From Synergistaceae bacterium (GTDB taxonomy: Bacteria > Synergistota > Synergistia > Synergistales > Synergistaceae), in the NCBI GenBank assembly GCA_031269875.1, contig JAISYM010000079.1, positions 1 to 34,760 of the forward strand: a stretch of DNA of 34,760 nucleotides, in the 5' to 3' direction. Below the pieces are notes generated by a model that was given only the letters and a program-made list of their open reading frames with translations, had not been told where the DNA came from and made no database searches. This document shows positions 1 through 6,762 of this stretch, piece after piece. The position numbers and the translations under genes are program-made. Each line of letters starts with the position of its first letter. Positions within the stretch are counted from its first letter, which is position 1.

Positions 1-212
1 AGTTCGTTTATTTTTTCGGCGCTCAACGGCGCGTCCATCTGAGCGTTCCGGGCGTGCATCAATACCGAAAGTTCGGCTTTGTTCAGCCCCCGCGCGGTCA
101 TGCCACAACCATAGTTGAACAGCGTTTTTTCTACCTCTTCCAAGGCTTGCGCCATCAGCTTTTCCCGCTCGCCATCATCCTGTGAGATGCGGGTAATCTC
201 ATCGTTTGTCAT
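1..212 (-). CDS. Partial hypothetical protein of the mobile element (3' end off the window)
   Basis: An open frame reads from ATG at 212 to the window edge, giving at least 70 residues beginning MTNDEITRISQDD. It starts 5 nt after the primase stop (TAA at 220-218). A GAGAGG ribosome binding site lies about 9 nt upstream, so it is probably the next gene of the element's operon. The visible part is acidic and helical, with ALEEVEKTLF and LSVLMHARNAQM segments. I do not recognise the family. The frame has no stop in the visible part. Existence is supported by spacing and the binding site; function is unknown. Confidence 0.6.
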   Translation of the reverse strand, partial: MTNDEITRISQDDGEREKLMAQALEEVEKTLFNYGCGMTARGLNKAELSVLMHARNAQMDAPLSAEKINE

Positions 213-217
213 CGTTT

Positions 218-1060
218 TTATCCTCTCGCCAAAAACTCAAAACAACGCCGCCTGTAATCGGCGCGGTTCGTCCATTTCTCCCGTGACAACCCAGATTGCC
301 GGAACAGCGCGTCAGCTCGTGATTCGTCGCCACGCGTCCAAAACAGCAGCATCGACAGTAGCGCAATGTCGGCTCTTGAATCGTCCCCGCCATAGTCGCT
401 CACGTCGCCTTGCCACAGCCGCGCAAACTTATAGCCGTTTCTCGCCGAAGCGGCTTTGTGGAGTAGCTTGTGGTCGTCCGGGCATGGAGACACACTCCGG
501 GTGGGTTTCTGCGGTTCCGGTTTGCCTTGCCCCATCCACTTCAGGAGCCTGTCTATCTCAGGCTGGCAATCCCTCAACGGGCGTGGTTCCCCGTATGGCT
601 GGCCACTCACAGTAAAATACCTGCCCCGGTCGTAAATCTCGGCTTGTCCGCGCCTGTGCCTTGCGTCAGCAGAGATCACGCCACGGCAAAGGATGTGCAG
701 CCCCTGGCCTGATACGGAGTATTCCGTGTACGAGTTGAATGCCCCAACTGTGCGCTCTGCCCACGGCTCGATCTGCCCGCTCTCATTAATGACGTGATCC
801 AGGTCAACTCCGCAAATGCCGTCGCCCGGTGTGAACACGAAGCCGACACCGTAAAATGGTTTCTCCTGGCCCGGGGATACATAAGCCTGGTATGCCTTTT
901 CAAAGGTTGTCCAGTCATTCAGGTCTGTCGATTTCGCCTTGCGTCCGTCGATGCGGTAGGGAACTTTCGTGGGCTTGCCGCCGCCCTTACGTTCCTCTAA
1001 GCGCCAGCAAACCCATTGCGGCAAGGCCTTCAGTTCGGCAGGGATATTTTGGCTATCCAT
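218..1060 (-). CDS. Phage/plasmid primase-polymerase domain protein (NrS-1/P4-type N-terminal half)
   Basis: A 280-residue protein resembling the primase-polymerase (AEP) domain at the N-terminus of phage and satellite replication proteins, which makes primers or copies DNA. Visible AEP motifs are GVDLDHV (84-90; acidic D86 and D88), SVSGQGLHIL (115-124; motif II with H122) and EIYDRGRYFTVSG (141-153; third acidic motif). Residues about 195-280 form a helical domain like the one that follows the polymerase domain in NrS-1-type proteins. Full-length relatives continue into a helicase domain, but this one stops, so either the helicase is a separate gene beyond the window or it is lost. I chose ATG 1060 because AGGAAGGGGG precedes it and it overlaps the upstream stop by 8 nt; longer starts read through that gene. 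Confidence 0.8.
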   Translation of the reverse strand: MDSQNIPAELKALPQWVCWRLEERKGGGKPTKVPYRIDGRKAKSTDLNDWTTFEKAYQAYVSPGQEKPFYGVGFVFTPGDGICGVDLDHVINESGQIEPWAERTVGAFNSYTEYSVSGQGLHILCRGVISADARHRRGQAEIYDRGRYFTVSGQPYGEPRPLRDCQPEIDRLLKWMGQGKPEPQKPTRSVSPCPDDHKLLHKAASARNGYKFARLWQGDVSDYGGDDSRADIALLSMLLFWTRGDESRADALFRQSGLSREKWTNRADYRRRCFEFLARG

Positions 1061-1337
1061 CGACCGTGCCCCCTTCCTCAGCGAGGTTAGAGAAAGCCAG
1101 AAGTTCAGCAAGCCATCGGTCGAGGTCTGTGCGTCGGTAAAAAATCCTCCCGCCAAGGCGGATGTAAAGCGGCGTATTCGCGCGCTTCCCATGTTGGCCT
1201 TCGGAGCGGCCTTTCCGTAAAAAAGATGAACTGACGCCCAAATATTCACAGGCTGACTTTTCGGTTAGGAGCTGTGAGTATTCGCCCCTGGCCTGTTCGC
1301 CTTTTGCGGGAAGTTTGCTATTTTTGATCGAGTTCAC
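1053..1337 (-). CDS. Excisionase/AlpA-type helix-turn-helix DNA-binding protein
   Basis: A 94-residue protein with a winged helix-turn-helix of the HTH_17 (AlpA/excisionase) type in its C-terminal two thirds. LLTEKSACEYLGVSSSFLRK forms the HTH, followed by PLYIRLGGRIFYRRTDLDRWL, the beta-wing and YRRxDLDxWL helix typical of the family. Such proteins bend DNA during excision of integrated elements or regulate their genes. The start is GTG 1337, preceded by GAAGGGAGG at 8 nt and overlapping the stop of the upstream gene as GTGA. A longer frame back to 1385 lies inside the neighbour and is unlikely. It overlaps the primase gene by 8 nt, so the genes look translationally coupled. Confidence 0.8.
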   Translation of the reverse strand: MNSIKNSKLPAKGEQARGEYSQLLTEKSACEYLGVSSSFLRKGRSEGQHGKRANTPLYIRLGGRIFYRRTDLDRWLAELLAFSNLAEEGGTVDG

Positions 1338-2131
1338 GCTGCCCGCCTCCCTTCTGTTATAAGCCAAGAGCCGGGGACGAGCCACGGATGGAGTGTGCTA
1401 TTCAGTTGTTTTGGGCAAATGGGATAGGGTACTAAAGGAGGGTCGCTACAGTCTGTGTCTCCATCATCATCATCGTTGACACTACCGCCACCCCCGCTTC
1501 CTGTAAAAGTTGGGCGAGGGGCGCTATTGTGAGCACGCGAAGCTGTGCGCGCACATGGTTGTATGTGTTTAACTGAAACATTCACAGAAGATTTGATATT
1601 CTGTTTCTGTTGGCGTCTCAGCACAAGTTGTAACCGTTTCTTTGCCTTGGAAACTTCCGACTCAAGTTTTTCCGCTGAATGTTCATAAGCATTGCGCGCG
1701 TTTTCATCCTCCGGGTCGCTATGATGTTGTCCCAACAAAAGCAAAGTCTCATCGGATAAGCGATGAATTTCTTCATTCTTGCGCCCTGTTCTAACTTCAA
1801 GCCATTCTAAATCGTCCATTGCAATGTCTAAAGTTCCTTGGTCTTCTGCTGTGATTCCTAATTCCCTTTCGATCCGCTGGCGTCGTTCTTCGCACGTTGT
1901 AGATTCAGCATCGATTTTCTTCTCGAGCTCGAAGTCCGCGATCTCGCCTTTGGCGAATTCCAAAATAGACACATTATCCAGCTTAGCCCCGTGTACCCAT
2001 GAAGCACAAACCCTGATGATATCTTCTTCGGATGGGGGAGCGTACCCACGTGCGGCGTAAAGATCATAAACAAGCTTGCGTATGTCTTCCTGTTTTTCGA
2101 GTGGAACGTTATAATTCTCGTGATCACTCAT
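1334..2131 (-). CDS. Uncharacterised acidic, coiled-coil protein of the mobile element
   Basis: A 265-residue protein of no family I recognise. The N-terminal 90 residues are helical and acidic. Residues about 90-185 look like a long charged helix or coiled coil (EERRQRIEREL; KLESEVSKAKKRLQLVLRRQ). The C-terminal 80 residues are low-complexity, with GSGGGGSV followed by an Asp run (NDDDDGDTD), then a Pro-rich tail. It sits between the XRE repressor and the excisionase-like gene, which suggests an element-specific accessory, replication or transfer role, but this is only context. The start ATG 2131 has AAGGGAG about 10 nt upstream. The stop overlaps the next start (GTGA). Confidence 0.65.
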   Translation of the reverse strand: MSDHENYNVPLEKQEDIRKLVYDLYAARGYAPPSEEDIIRVCASWVHGAKLDNVSILEFAKGEIADFELEKKIDAESTTCEERRQRIERELGITAEDQGTLDIAMDDLEWLEVRTGRKNEEIHRLSDETLLLLGQHHSDPEDENARNAYEHSAEKLESEVSKAKKRLQLVLRRQQKQNIKSSVNVSVKHIQPCARTASRAHNSAPRPTFTGSGGGGSVNDDDDGDTDCSDPPLVPYPICPKQLNSTLHPWLVPGSWLITEGRRAA

Positions 2132-2163
2132 TGAACGAGACTCCCTTCTCTTATTTCGTCTTC

Positions 2164-2194
2164 GCCGCCCACTCGCCGGGCGGCTTGGCTTTTT
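2164..2194 (+). terminator. GC-rich hairpin with T-run between element genes
   Basis: A perfect 7-bp stem GCCGCCC/GGGCGGC with a 7-base loop is followed on the plus strand by TTGGCTTTTT. It sits in the 67-base gap between the repressor gene and the next element gene. As a rho-independent terminator it would act on plus-strand transcripts, yet no plus-strand gene precedes it. For minus-strand transcripts it is a stem without a U-run and may weaken read-through from the repressor gene or protect the transcript. The structure is clear; the role is inferred. Confidence 0.4.
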
Positions 2195-2198
2195 GTTG

Positions 2199-2408
2199 TC
2201 ATTCCGCTATGGCCGCCAATCCTTCGCGGTCAAAAAGAGCCTCCTGCGGTTCACGGTAGAACCGCGACAATTCATGCCGCGTCTTGGCAGACGGCGCTGC
2301 CTTGCGTCGCTCCGCTTGCGAGACGGCGGAGACATTCAGCCCGCGCGCCCGACACAAATCGATGAGCGACAACCGCCTTGACAACCGTAGTTCCCTCAAT
2401 CTCGTCAC
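2199..2408 (-). CDS. Small XRE-family helix-turn-helix transcriptional regulator
   Basis: A 69-residue protein consisting almost only of an XRE/Cro-C1 helix-turn-helix: LRELRLSRRLSLIDLC forms the first helices and GLNVSAVSQAERRKAAPS carries the recognition helix and following turn, ending in RFYREPQEALFDREGL. Proteins of this size commonly act as element repressors. The start is GTG 2408, preceded by AAAGGAGGG at about 8 nt, the best ribosome binding site of the element. It is the first gene after a sigma-70-like promoter at 2442-2470 and probably controls that promoter. All genes downstream share its strand. Confidence 0.8.
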   Translation of the reverse strand: MTRLRELRLSRRLSLIDLCRARGLNVSAVSQAERRKAAPSAKTRHELSRFYREPQEALFDREGLAAIAE

Positions 2409-2441
2409 CTGAAATTCCCTCCTTTCACTCGAATTTTATAA

Positions 2442-2470
2442 AGGATATCGTGATCGTCAGTTATTGTCAA
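2442..2470 (-). promoter_or_regulatory. Sigma-70 promoter of the mobile-element operon
   Basis: On the minus strand a perfect -35 TTGACA (2470-2465) is separated by exactly 17 nt from TATCCT (2447-2442). It lies about 35-60 nt upstream of the repressor start and is the only promoter seen for the five-gene operon. Inferred from consensus only. Confidence 0.6.
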
Positions 2471-2532
2471 ACTGAATCTTCAGGGCGTTTTTTTTAAAAG
2501 ACTGCCGCCGTGTGGGACAACAGTGGGACAAC

Positions 2533-2569
2533 GAAAAAAATGGGTTCAGGAGGAAATTCCCCTGAACCC
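2533..2569 (-). terminator. Rho-independent terminator of tRNA-Arg
   Basis: On the minus strand, 10 nt after the encoded CCA end, a 9-bp stem GGGTTCAGG/CCTGAACCC (2569-2561 and 2550-2542) closes a loop with a further GG/CC pair. It is followed by ATTTTTTTC. This is a textbook intrinsic terminator and separates the tRNA from the mobile element. Confidence 0.85.
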
Positions 2570-2579
2570 TTGATATCTC

Positions 2580-2656
2580 TGGCGTGCCCGCCGGGATTCG
2601 AACCCGGGACCTTTGGCTCCGGAGGCCAACACTCTATCCAGCTGAGCTACGGACAC
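2580..2656 (-). tRNA. tRNA-Arg (anticodon CCG), CCA encoded
   Basis: All four helices fold on the minus strand: acceptor GTGTCCG/CGGGCAC (one G-T pair), D-arm GCTCAGCTGGATAGAGT, anticodon stem TTGGC/GCCAA around loop CTCCGGA with anticodon CCG, and T-arm CCGGG-TTCGAAT-CCCGG. Discriminator G and CCA follow and are encoded (2582-2580). The tRNA reads CGG arginine codons. The mobile-element operon lies beyond its 3' end, the side used by tyrosine integrases that target tRNA genes, but only one possible attachment sequence is visible here. Confidence 0.95.
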
Positions 2657-2671
2657 ACGCGCAACGGGAGT

Positions 2672-2700
2672 ATCCTAGCTTTACAAGGCGTTTGAGTCAA
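2672..2700 (-). promoter_or_regulatory. Promoter of tRNA-Arg
   Basis: On the minus strand, -35 TTGACT (2700-2695), a 17-nt spacer and -10 TAGGAT (2677-2672) lie about 16 nt upstream of the tRNA 5' end. Spacing and consensus are both good. Confidence 0.75.
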
Positions 2701-2730
2701 GGGGAAAAAATCGCAATGGAAAAAATCGGA

Positions 2731-2770
2731 AAAAATTGAAGGTGCGGGGGGCGTTTTTGTTGTCCCCCGC
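2731..2770 (-). terminator. Probable terminator of rnpB
   Basis: On the minus strand, GCGGGGG (2770-2764) pairs with CCCCCGC (2750-2744) around a 13-base A-rich loop, followed after about 9 nt by a TTTTTT run. It starts 9 nt past the RNase P RNA 3' helix. A shorter hairpin (CCGCG-TTTA-CGCGG) partly competes for the same bases. The T-run is further from the stem than usual, hence the modest confidence. Confidence 0.5.
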
Positions 2771-2778
2771 GTAAACGC

Positions 2779-3092
2779 GGAAGCATCTCGTAAGCCGGGT
2801 TCTGTCGTGTCCAGTCATTTATCTGAGCGATCGTACCCGGGAGTCAGCGGGCAGCCTCATCCTCCCCTATTCGATCTTGCTCCGGGTGGGGTTTGCCAGG
2901 CACGCGCGTCACCGCGCGTCCGGTGAGCTCTTGCCTCGCCTTTTCACCCTTGCCGGAAATCGCTTCCGGCGGTATTTTTTCTGTGGCACTTTCCTTGGGT
3001 TCGCACCCACAGGAATTTCTCCTGCACCCTGCCCTTTGGAGCCCGGACTTTCCTCCGTCCTTTGGGGGACAGCGACTGGATGAGATACTTCC
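2779..3092 (-). ncRNA. rnpB: RNase P RNA, bacterial type A
   Basis: The catalytic RNA of RNase P, which trims the 5' leaders of tRNA precursors. The minus strand carries the hallmark GAGGAAAGTCCGGGCTCC near the 5' end and ACAGAACCCGGCTTACGAGA at the 3' end. The two ends pair as an 11-bp P1 helix, GGAAGTATCTC (3092-3082) with GAGATGCTTCC (2789-2779), one G-T pair. The length, about 314 nt, is usual. AGAGGTAA-like P4 elements sit inside the conserved blocks. It lies between tRNA-Arg and typA and is transcribed divergently from typA. Frames crossing this interval on both strands are not genes. Confidence 0.95.
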
Positions 3093-3099
3093 TGCACAC

Positions 3100-3108
3100 A
3101 TTTTAGCA
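3100..3108 (-). promoter_or_regulatory. Extended -10 promoter of rnpB
   Basis: On the minus strand TGCTAAAAT (3108-3100) is an extended -10 element placed 7 nt before the first base of the P1 helix, exactly where transcription should begin. The -35 region is poor and AT-rich. Confidence 0.6.
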
Positions 3109-3155
3109 TAGAGTGCGTATTTTTAAAAATTTCCAAGATGAAAACCGCCAAAATA

Positions 3156-3164
3156 TGCTATTAT
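3156..3164 (+). promoter_or_regulatory. Extended -10 promoter of typA
   Basis: TGCTATTAT is an extended -10 element about 58 nt upstream of the chosen typA start and divergent from the rnpB promoter 50 bases away. It also argues against translation starting at the earlier ATG 3138, which would precede the transcript. Confidence 0.5.
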
Positions 3165-3221
3165 ACGCTGTTGCTTATGCGGATGAGCACGAACCGCTTC
3201 AAAATAAACGAGGTGACATTA

Positions 3222-5099
3222 GTGTATGATGCTTCAAAGATTCGAAATGTAGCTATAATAGCCCACATAGACCACGGTAAAACAACGCTTATAGACTCGA
3301 TTTTCAGAGCTACTCAGACCGACAGGGAAAACGAGCGCATGGAGGAGAGGGTTATGGACGGACTCTCCTTGGAGCGAGAGCGGGGCATAACCATAAAGGC
3401 GAAACACTGCTCCGTCGAGTGGAACGGATACCGGATTAATATTGTGGACACGCCCGGGCACGCTGATTTCTCCGGCGAGGTCGAAAGGGTTCTCTCTATG
3501 GTGGACTCCGTACTCCTTCTCGTGGACGCGAACGAAGGGCCTATGCCGCAGACGCGGTACGTGCTGATGCGCGCGCTCAGGCTTGGCCTTCGCCCGATCG
3601 TCGTCGTCAACAAGGTCGACAGGCCCAACGCCGCGCCGGACTCGGCGCTCGACAAGACGTTCGATCTCTTCCTCGAGCTTGGCGCGACCGACGAGCAGTG
3701 CGAGTTCCCCGTGCTTTACGGCTCCGGCCTCAGCGGTTGGATGGTCAAGGAATCGTCTGACATAGAAGGCGGCCTCGCCAAGGGTATGCAGGAGTTGTTC
3801 GAGGCGATCGTCGAATTCGTCCCGCCGCCGAAGGTCGATAGCGGCGGAGCGCTCCTGATGCAGGTGAGTACGCTCTCCTGGAGCGATTATCTCGGGCGTA
3901 TCGCCTGCGGGCGCGTGCTGCGCGGGACGCTCGAACGGAACGCCCCCCTCATGGTAACCCACACAAAATGGACCGACCACGATCAGCAGAGCTTCGAGGT
4001 CGTATCCCAGAAAAAAGCGGTATGCGCGCACCTCTTCATCACTGAAGGCCTGGAGCGCAAGGAGGTCGACGAGGTTGGCGCGGGGGATATCGTCTGGTTC
4101 TCTGGCCCGGACGAGATTACGCTTGGCGACACGATTGCCGACGCTTCCGCCGCGGACAGCGTGCTGCCCCCGCTCGACGTCGAGGAACCGACAGTGTCGA
4201 TGTTCTTTCTGGTAAACACCGGCCCGTTTGCCGGGGAGGACGGCACAGCAGTAACGCTGCGGCAGGTAAAGTCGCGCCTGGAACGCGAGACGCGCGTCGA
4301 CCCCGCCCTTCGCATGGAGGATATCGGAAGGCCGGACGGCGTGAAAGTATCCGGTCGAGGCGAGCTCCATTTGGGGATACTGATCGAGGAGATGAGGCGC
4401 GAGGGCATGGAATTTTGCGTTTCACGGCCGGAGGTCATAACCCGCCAGGATGAAAACGGAGCGCTGCTGGAACCGATGGAGGAGCTTATAATCGACGTGC
4501 CGGAGGAATATCAGGGCGTCGTAATACAGAAGATAGCCTCGAGGCGTGGCGAACTCCTTCAAATGGAAAACGGCGGGACAGGTACGCTGAGGCTGTCGTT
4601 CAAAATACCGACGCGCGGCCTTATTGGCTATAGGGGAGAGTTTTTAACCGACACGCGGGGCCTCGGGATTTTAGCCTCCCGGTTTGTCGGTTACGACGCT
4701 TGGGCCGGAGATGTGGTGTCTCGCTCGCGGGGTTCGATGGTCTGCATGGACACGGGCGTCGCGACCAGCTACAGCCTTGAAAACCTTCAGGAACGCGGCA
4801 GGCTCTTTCTTGAACCAGGCGATCGCGTGTACTGCGGCATGGTGGTGGGGGAGAGCGCAAAACCGAAGGACCTGCCCTGCAACCCGGCCAAACGCAAGCA
4901 GCAGACAAACCACCGGTCCGCCACTAAGGACGCTACGATCGTCTTGGACGTCCCGCGAAAGATAACTGTGGAGTCGTCACTCGAATGGATCGAGGATGAC
5001 GAACTGGTCGAGATAACGCCGAAATCCGTTCGCATCAGGAAGAGCATCCTCGACCCGACCATGCGAAAGCGCGCCGAGACAAGAGCAACCGCCGCATAA
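3222..5099 (+). CDS. typA: Ribosome-associated GTPase TypA/BipA
   Basis: A translational GTPase of the EF-G superfamily that binds the 70S ribosome and assists 50S assembly and stress adaptation. 625 residues, close to the family's usual 605-615. G motifs are visible: AHIDHGKTT (14-22, P-loop), ERGIT (switch I), DTPGHADFSGE (switch II) and NKVDRP (base recognition), then an EF-Tu-like barrel, an EF-G domain III/V-type region (SGRGELHLGILIEEMRREG) and the BipA-specific C-terminal domain with GYRGEFLTDTRGLG and the basic NPAKRKQQTNHRS loop. I chose GTG 3222 because GAGGTGA lies 5 nt upstream and the protein then begins MYDASKIRNVAIIAHIDHG, matching family N-termini; an ATG at 3138 would add 28 unusual residues and precede the likely transcript start. 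Confidence 0.95.
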   Translation: MYDASKIRNVAIIAHIDHGKTTLIDSIFRATQTDRENERMEERVMDGLSLERERGITIKAKHCSVEWNGYRINIVDTPGHADFSGEVERVLSMVDSVLLLVDANEGPMPQTRYVLMRALRLGLRPIVVVNKVDRPNAAPDSALDKTFDLFLELGATDEQCEFPVLYGSGLSGWMVKESSDIEGGLAKGMQELFEAIVEFVPPPKVDSGGALLMQVSTLSWSDYLGRIACGRVLRGTLERNAPLMVTHTKWTDHDQQSFEVVSQKKAVCAHLFITEGLERKEVDEVGAGDIVWFSGPDEITLGDTIADASAADSVLPPLDVEEPTVSMFFLVNTGPFAGEDGTAVTLRQVKSRLERETRVDPALRMEDIGRPDGVKVSGRGELHLGILIEEMRREGMEFCVSRPEVITRQDENGALLEPMEELIIDVPEEYQGVVIQKIASRRGELLQMENGGTGTLRLSFKIPTRGLIGYRGEFLTDTRGLGILASRFVGYDAWAGDVVSRSRGSMVCMDTGVATSYSLENLQERGRLFLEPGDRVYCGMVVGESAKPKDLPCNPAKRKQQTNHRSATKDATIVLDVPRKITVESSLEWIEDDELVEITPKSVRIRKSILDPTMRKRAETRATAA

Positions 5100-5121
5100 A
5101 AAACGAGAAGGGGTGGATTTG

Positions 5122-6234
5122 ATGGACGAACGACGCGACAGAATTGCTGGTTTTGACTCGATGAGGCTTGTCATGGTGATTTTAGTCATAAAGCTTCACG
5201 CGGCCATGACGTACATGATGTTTGTGCCTCAGTGGTGGTACGTGATTGACGGCGAGAGTAGTTTCGCGATGGCGCTCCTCGTCGTCTTTCTCGATTCGTT
5301 TCCCATGTCCACCCTTTTCTTTCTTGCCGGTTACTTCGCTCCGCCGTCTTTGTCGAAGCGCGGCGCGTCGAAATTCTTGCGGGATAAATTTATGCGCATA
5401 GGGCTGCCGTGGATTATCGGCGTTGCGCTTGTCGCCCCGTTTTTCGCTTACGCCTCGTATATCAAGTTCGATATCGGGCCGGTGACGGCGTCCTCCTTTA
5501 TAAAAGATTGGTTTTTCGGGCCATTTTACCAACAGGGACACTACTGGTTTTTGGGGCTTCTGTTCCTTTTCCTGACCGCCTACGCCGCTCTCTGCAAGGA
5601 ACCACCCTCGCGCGGAAAGGCAAACGCCAGCGCCGCCCTTCCGATTGCGGCGCTCTGGCTCGTCTCGGTGCTTTCCTATTACCTCGCGGTGTATTTTATC
5701 AAGCCGGCGGAAGAATGGGTAAATATCGGGTATGTCCTTTATTTTCAGCACGCGCGCGTTGTGGGCTACGCCGGTTTCTTCGCGCTTGGGGTTTACGCGT
5801 GGAGACGCGGCTGGTTTACGCGTGACGGTTGGATTCCAAACCCCGTGTCATGGGGTTTCGGCGGAGTTCTGTCGTCTATTTTGTTATTGTACTGGAAATT
5901 TTTTGCCGCCCCGGGAATCAGCGCCGGGGCAAACGCGATATTGGACGCGCTCCTTTATAACTCGGTTATGATTTTGATGACATTTTTCCTTACCGGGCTT
6001 TTTATAAGGACAGGCGGAGTCCACCAGCACGCCGTTAAAATTTTGGAGCCTCATTCATACTCGATTTATTGGCTGCACCAGATAGTTCTGATGCCATTCG
6101 CGTATTTCATCAAGCCGTTTGACATAAATATATGGATAAAGTGGGCGGCGTGCAATCTTTTCACCGTATTCGCCTGTTTCTTTTTGAGCGCGTATTTTCT
6201 GAAACGTGCGCCGCTGCTCCGGCGTATATTCTAA
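5122..6234 (+). CDS. Acyltransferase-3 family membrane protein
   Basis: A 370-residue integral membrane protein of the acyltransferase-3 (OafA/YrhL) family, which transfers acyl groups to sugars, lipids or peptidoglycan at the cytoplasmic membrane. The family signature is at the N-terminus: [19 protein letters not shown], with the Arg and catalytic His (H26) in the first membrane helix. About ten hydrophobic segments follow, with RIGLPWIIG after the second. The last third ends in [17 protein letters not shown], a typical late helix. Substrate cannot be told. The start ATG 5122 is preceded by GAGAAGGGG at 8 nt, 22 bases after the typA stop, so the two probably share a transcript. The upstream GTG 5113 overlaps that ribosome binding site and is less likely. 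Confidence 0.85.
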   Translation: MDERRDRIAGFDSMRLVMVILVIKLHAAMTYMMFVPQWWYVIDGESSFAMALLVVFLDSFPMSTLFFLAGYFAPPSLSKRGASKFLRDKFMRIGLPWIIGVALVAPFFAYASYIKFDIGPVTASSFIKDWFFGPFYQQGHYWFLGLLFLFLTAYAALCKEPPSRGKANASAALPIAALWLVSVLSYYLAVYFIKPAEEWVNIGYVLYFQHARVVGYAGFFALGVYAWRRGWFTRDGWIPNPVSWGFGGVLSSILLLYWKFFAAPGISAGANAILDALLYNSVMILMTFFLTGLFIRTGGVHQHAVKILEPHSYSIYWLHQIVLMPFAYFIKPFDINIWIKWAACNLFTVFACFFLSAYFLKRAPLLRRIF

Positions 6235-6267
6235 TATTGGCCCCGCGAGGCAATTTTTCGGATCTTA

Positions 6268-6276
6268 TGATATAAT
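6268..6276 (+). promoter_or_regulatory. Extended -10 promoter of rpsO
   Basis: TGATATAAT contains a perfect TATAAT with the extended TGN, about 80 nt upstream of the rpsO start. No good -35 is seen at 17 nt. The roughly 70-nt leader that follows is long enough for S15 autoregulation, known in other bacteria, but I cannot fold a recognised S15 site in it. Confidence 0.6.
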
Positions 6277-6355
6277 CTCCCTACCCTCTACACGGACAGT
6301 CGTTTTGCGCGTCGGCCTGAGTTTGGGGATTTTGAAAGATTTAGGAGTGAAGGCA

Positions 6356-6622
6356 TTGATCGACAAGGAGCTAAAGCAGCAGGTAATCGAGAAGTACAAG
6401 ACGCACTGCGCCGACACAGGTTCACCGGAGGTTCAGATAGCGATACTGACTACCAGGATCAGACAGCTGACGGAGCACATGAAAGTACACAAGAAGGATT
6501 TCCACTCCAGACGCGGGCTTCTTATAATGGTAGGAAAGAGGCGCAAGCTTCTCCAGTATCTCCGCAATAAGGATTTCACACGCTATCAGACCCTTATCCA
6601 GAGCTTGGGATTGCGCCATTGA
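6356..6622 (+). CDS. rpsO: 30S ribosomal protein S15 (TTG start)
   Basis: 88 residues, the family's standard length. S15 binds 16S rRNA helices 20-22 and organises the platform of the 30S subunit. The family core is intact: [18 protein letters not shown] (residues about 20-37), [20 protein letters not shown] (48-67) and the C-terminal [12 protein letters not shown]. The start is TTG 6356, giving [14 protein letters not shown], with AGGAG 8 nt upstream; longer frames add residues not found in S15. rpsO then pnp is the classic bacterial order, here separated by a strong terminator. Confidence 0.95.
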   Translation: MIDKELKQQVIEKYKTHCADTGSPEVQIAILTTRIRQLTEHMKVHKKDFHSRRGLLIMVGKRRKLLQYLRNKDFTRYQTLIQSLGLRH

Positions 6623-6661
6623 GGCATATCCAATTATAAAAAACGAATAAGCGTTATCAAA

Positions 6662-6701
6662 GGGCCATGCAACAACCATAGTTTGGTTGCATGGCCCTTT
6701 T
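6662..6701 (+). terminator. Strong intrinsic terminator between rpsO and pnp
   Basis: A perfect 12-bp stem GGGCCATGCAAC/GTTGCATGGCCC closes a 12-base loop and is followed by TTTT. An A-run on the other side could make it bidirectional. In E. coli the rpsO-pnp gap also holds a hairpin where RNase III and PNPase autoregulation act; here a long stem stands in the same place. Confidence 0.85.
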
Positions 6702-6762
6702 CCTATGTGATATCATTTTGGAGTTTTAAAAATAGACAAGAGGCAAGAGGAGGAAAAAAATA

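Noticed and set aside
2510-2695. 61-codon plus-strand frame over tRNA-Arg
   Set aside because: It translates the antisense strand of the tRNA (the familiar [13 protein letters not shown]-type artefact) and its terminator.
2844-3151. Several short frames on both strands near 2850-3150
   Set aside because: They cross RNase P RNA, which explains the sequence fully.
3234-4370. 378-codon minus-strand open frame
   Set aside because: It lies wholly inside typA in an antisense frame, has no ribosome binding site and reads as a low-complexity Arg/Val-rich shadow.
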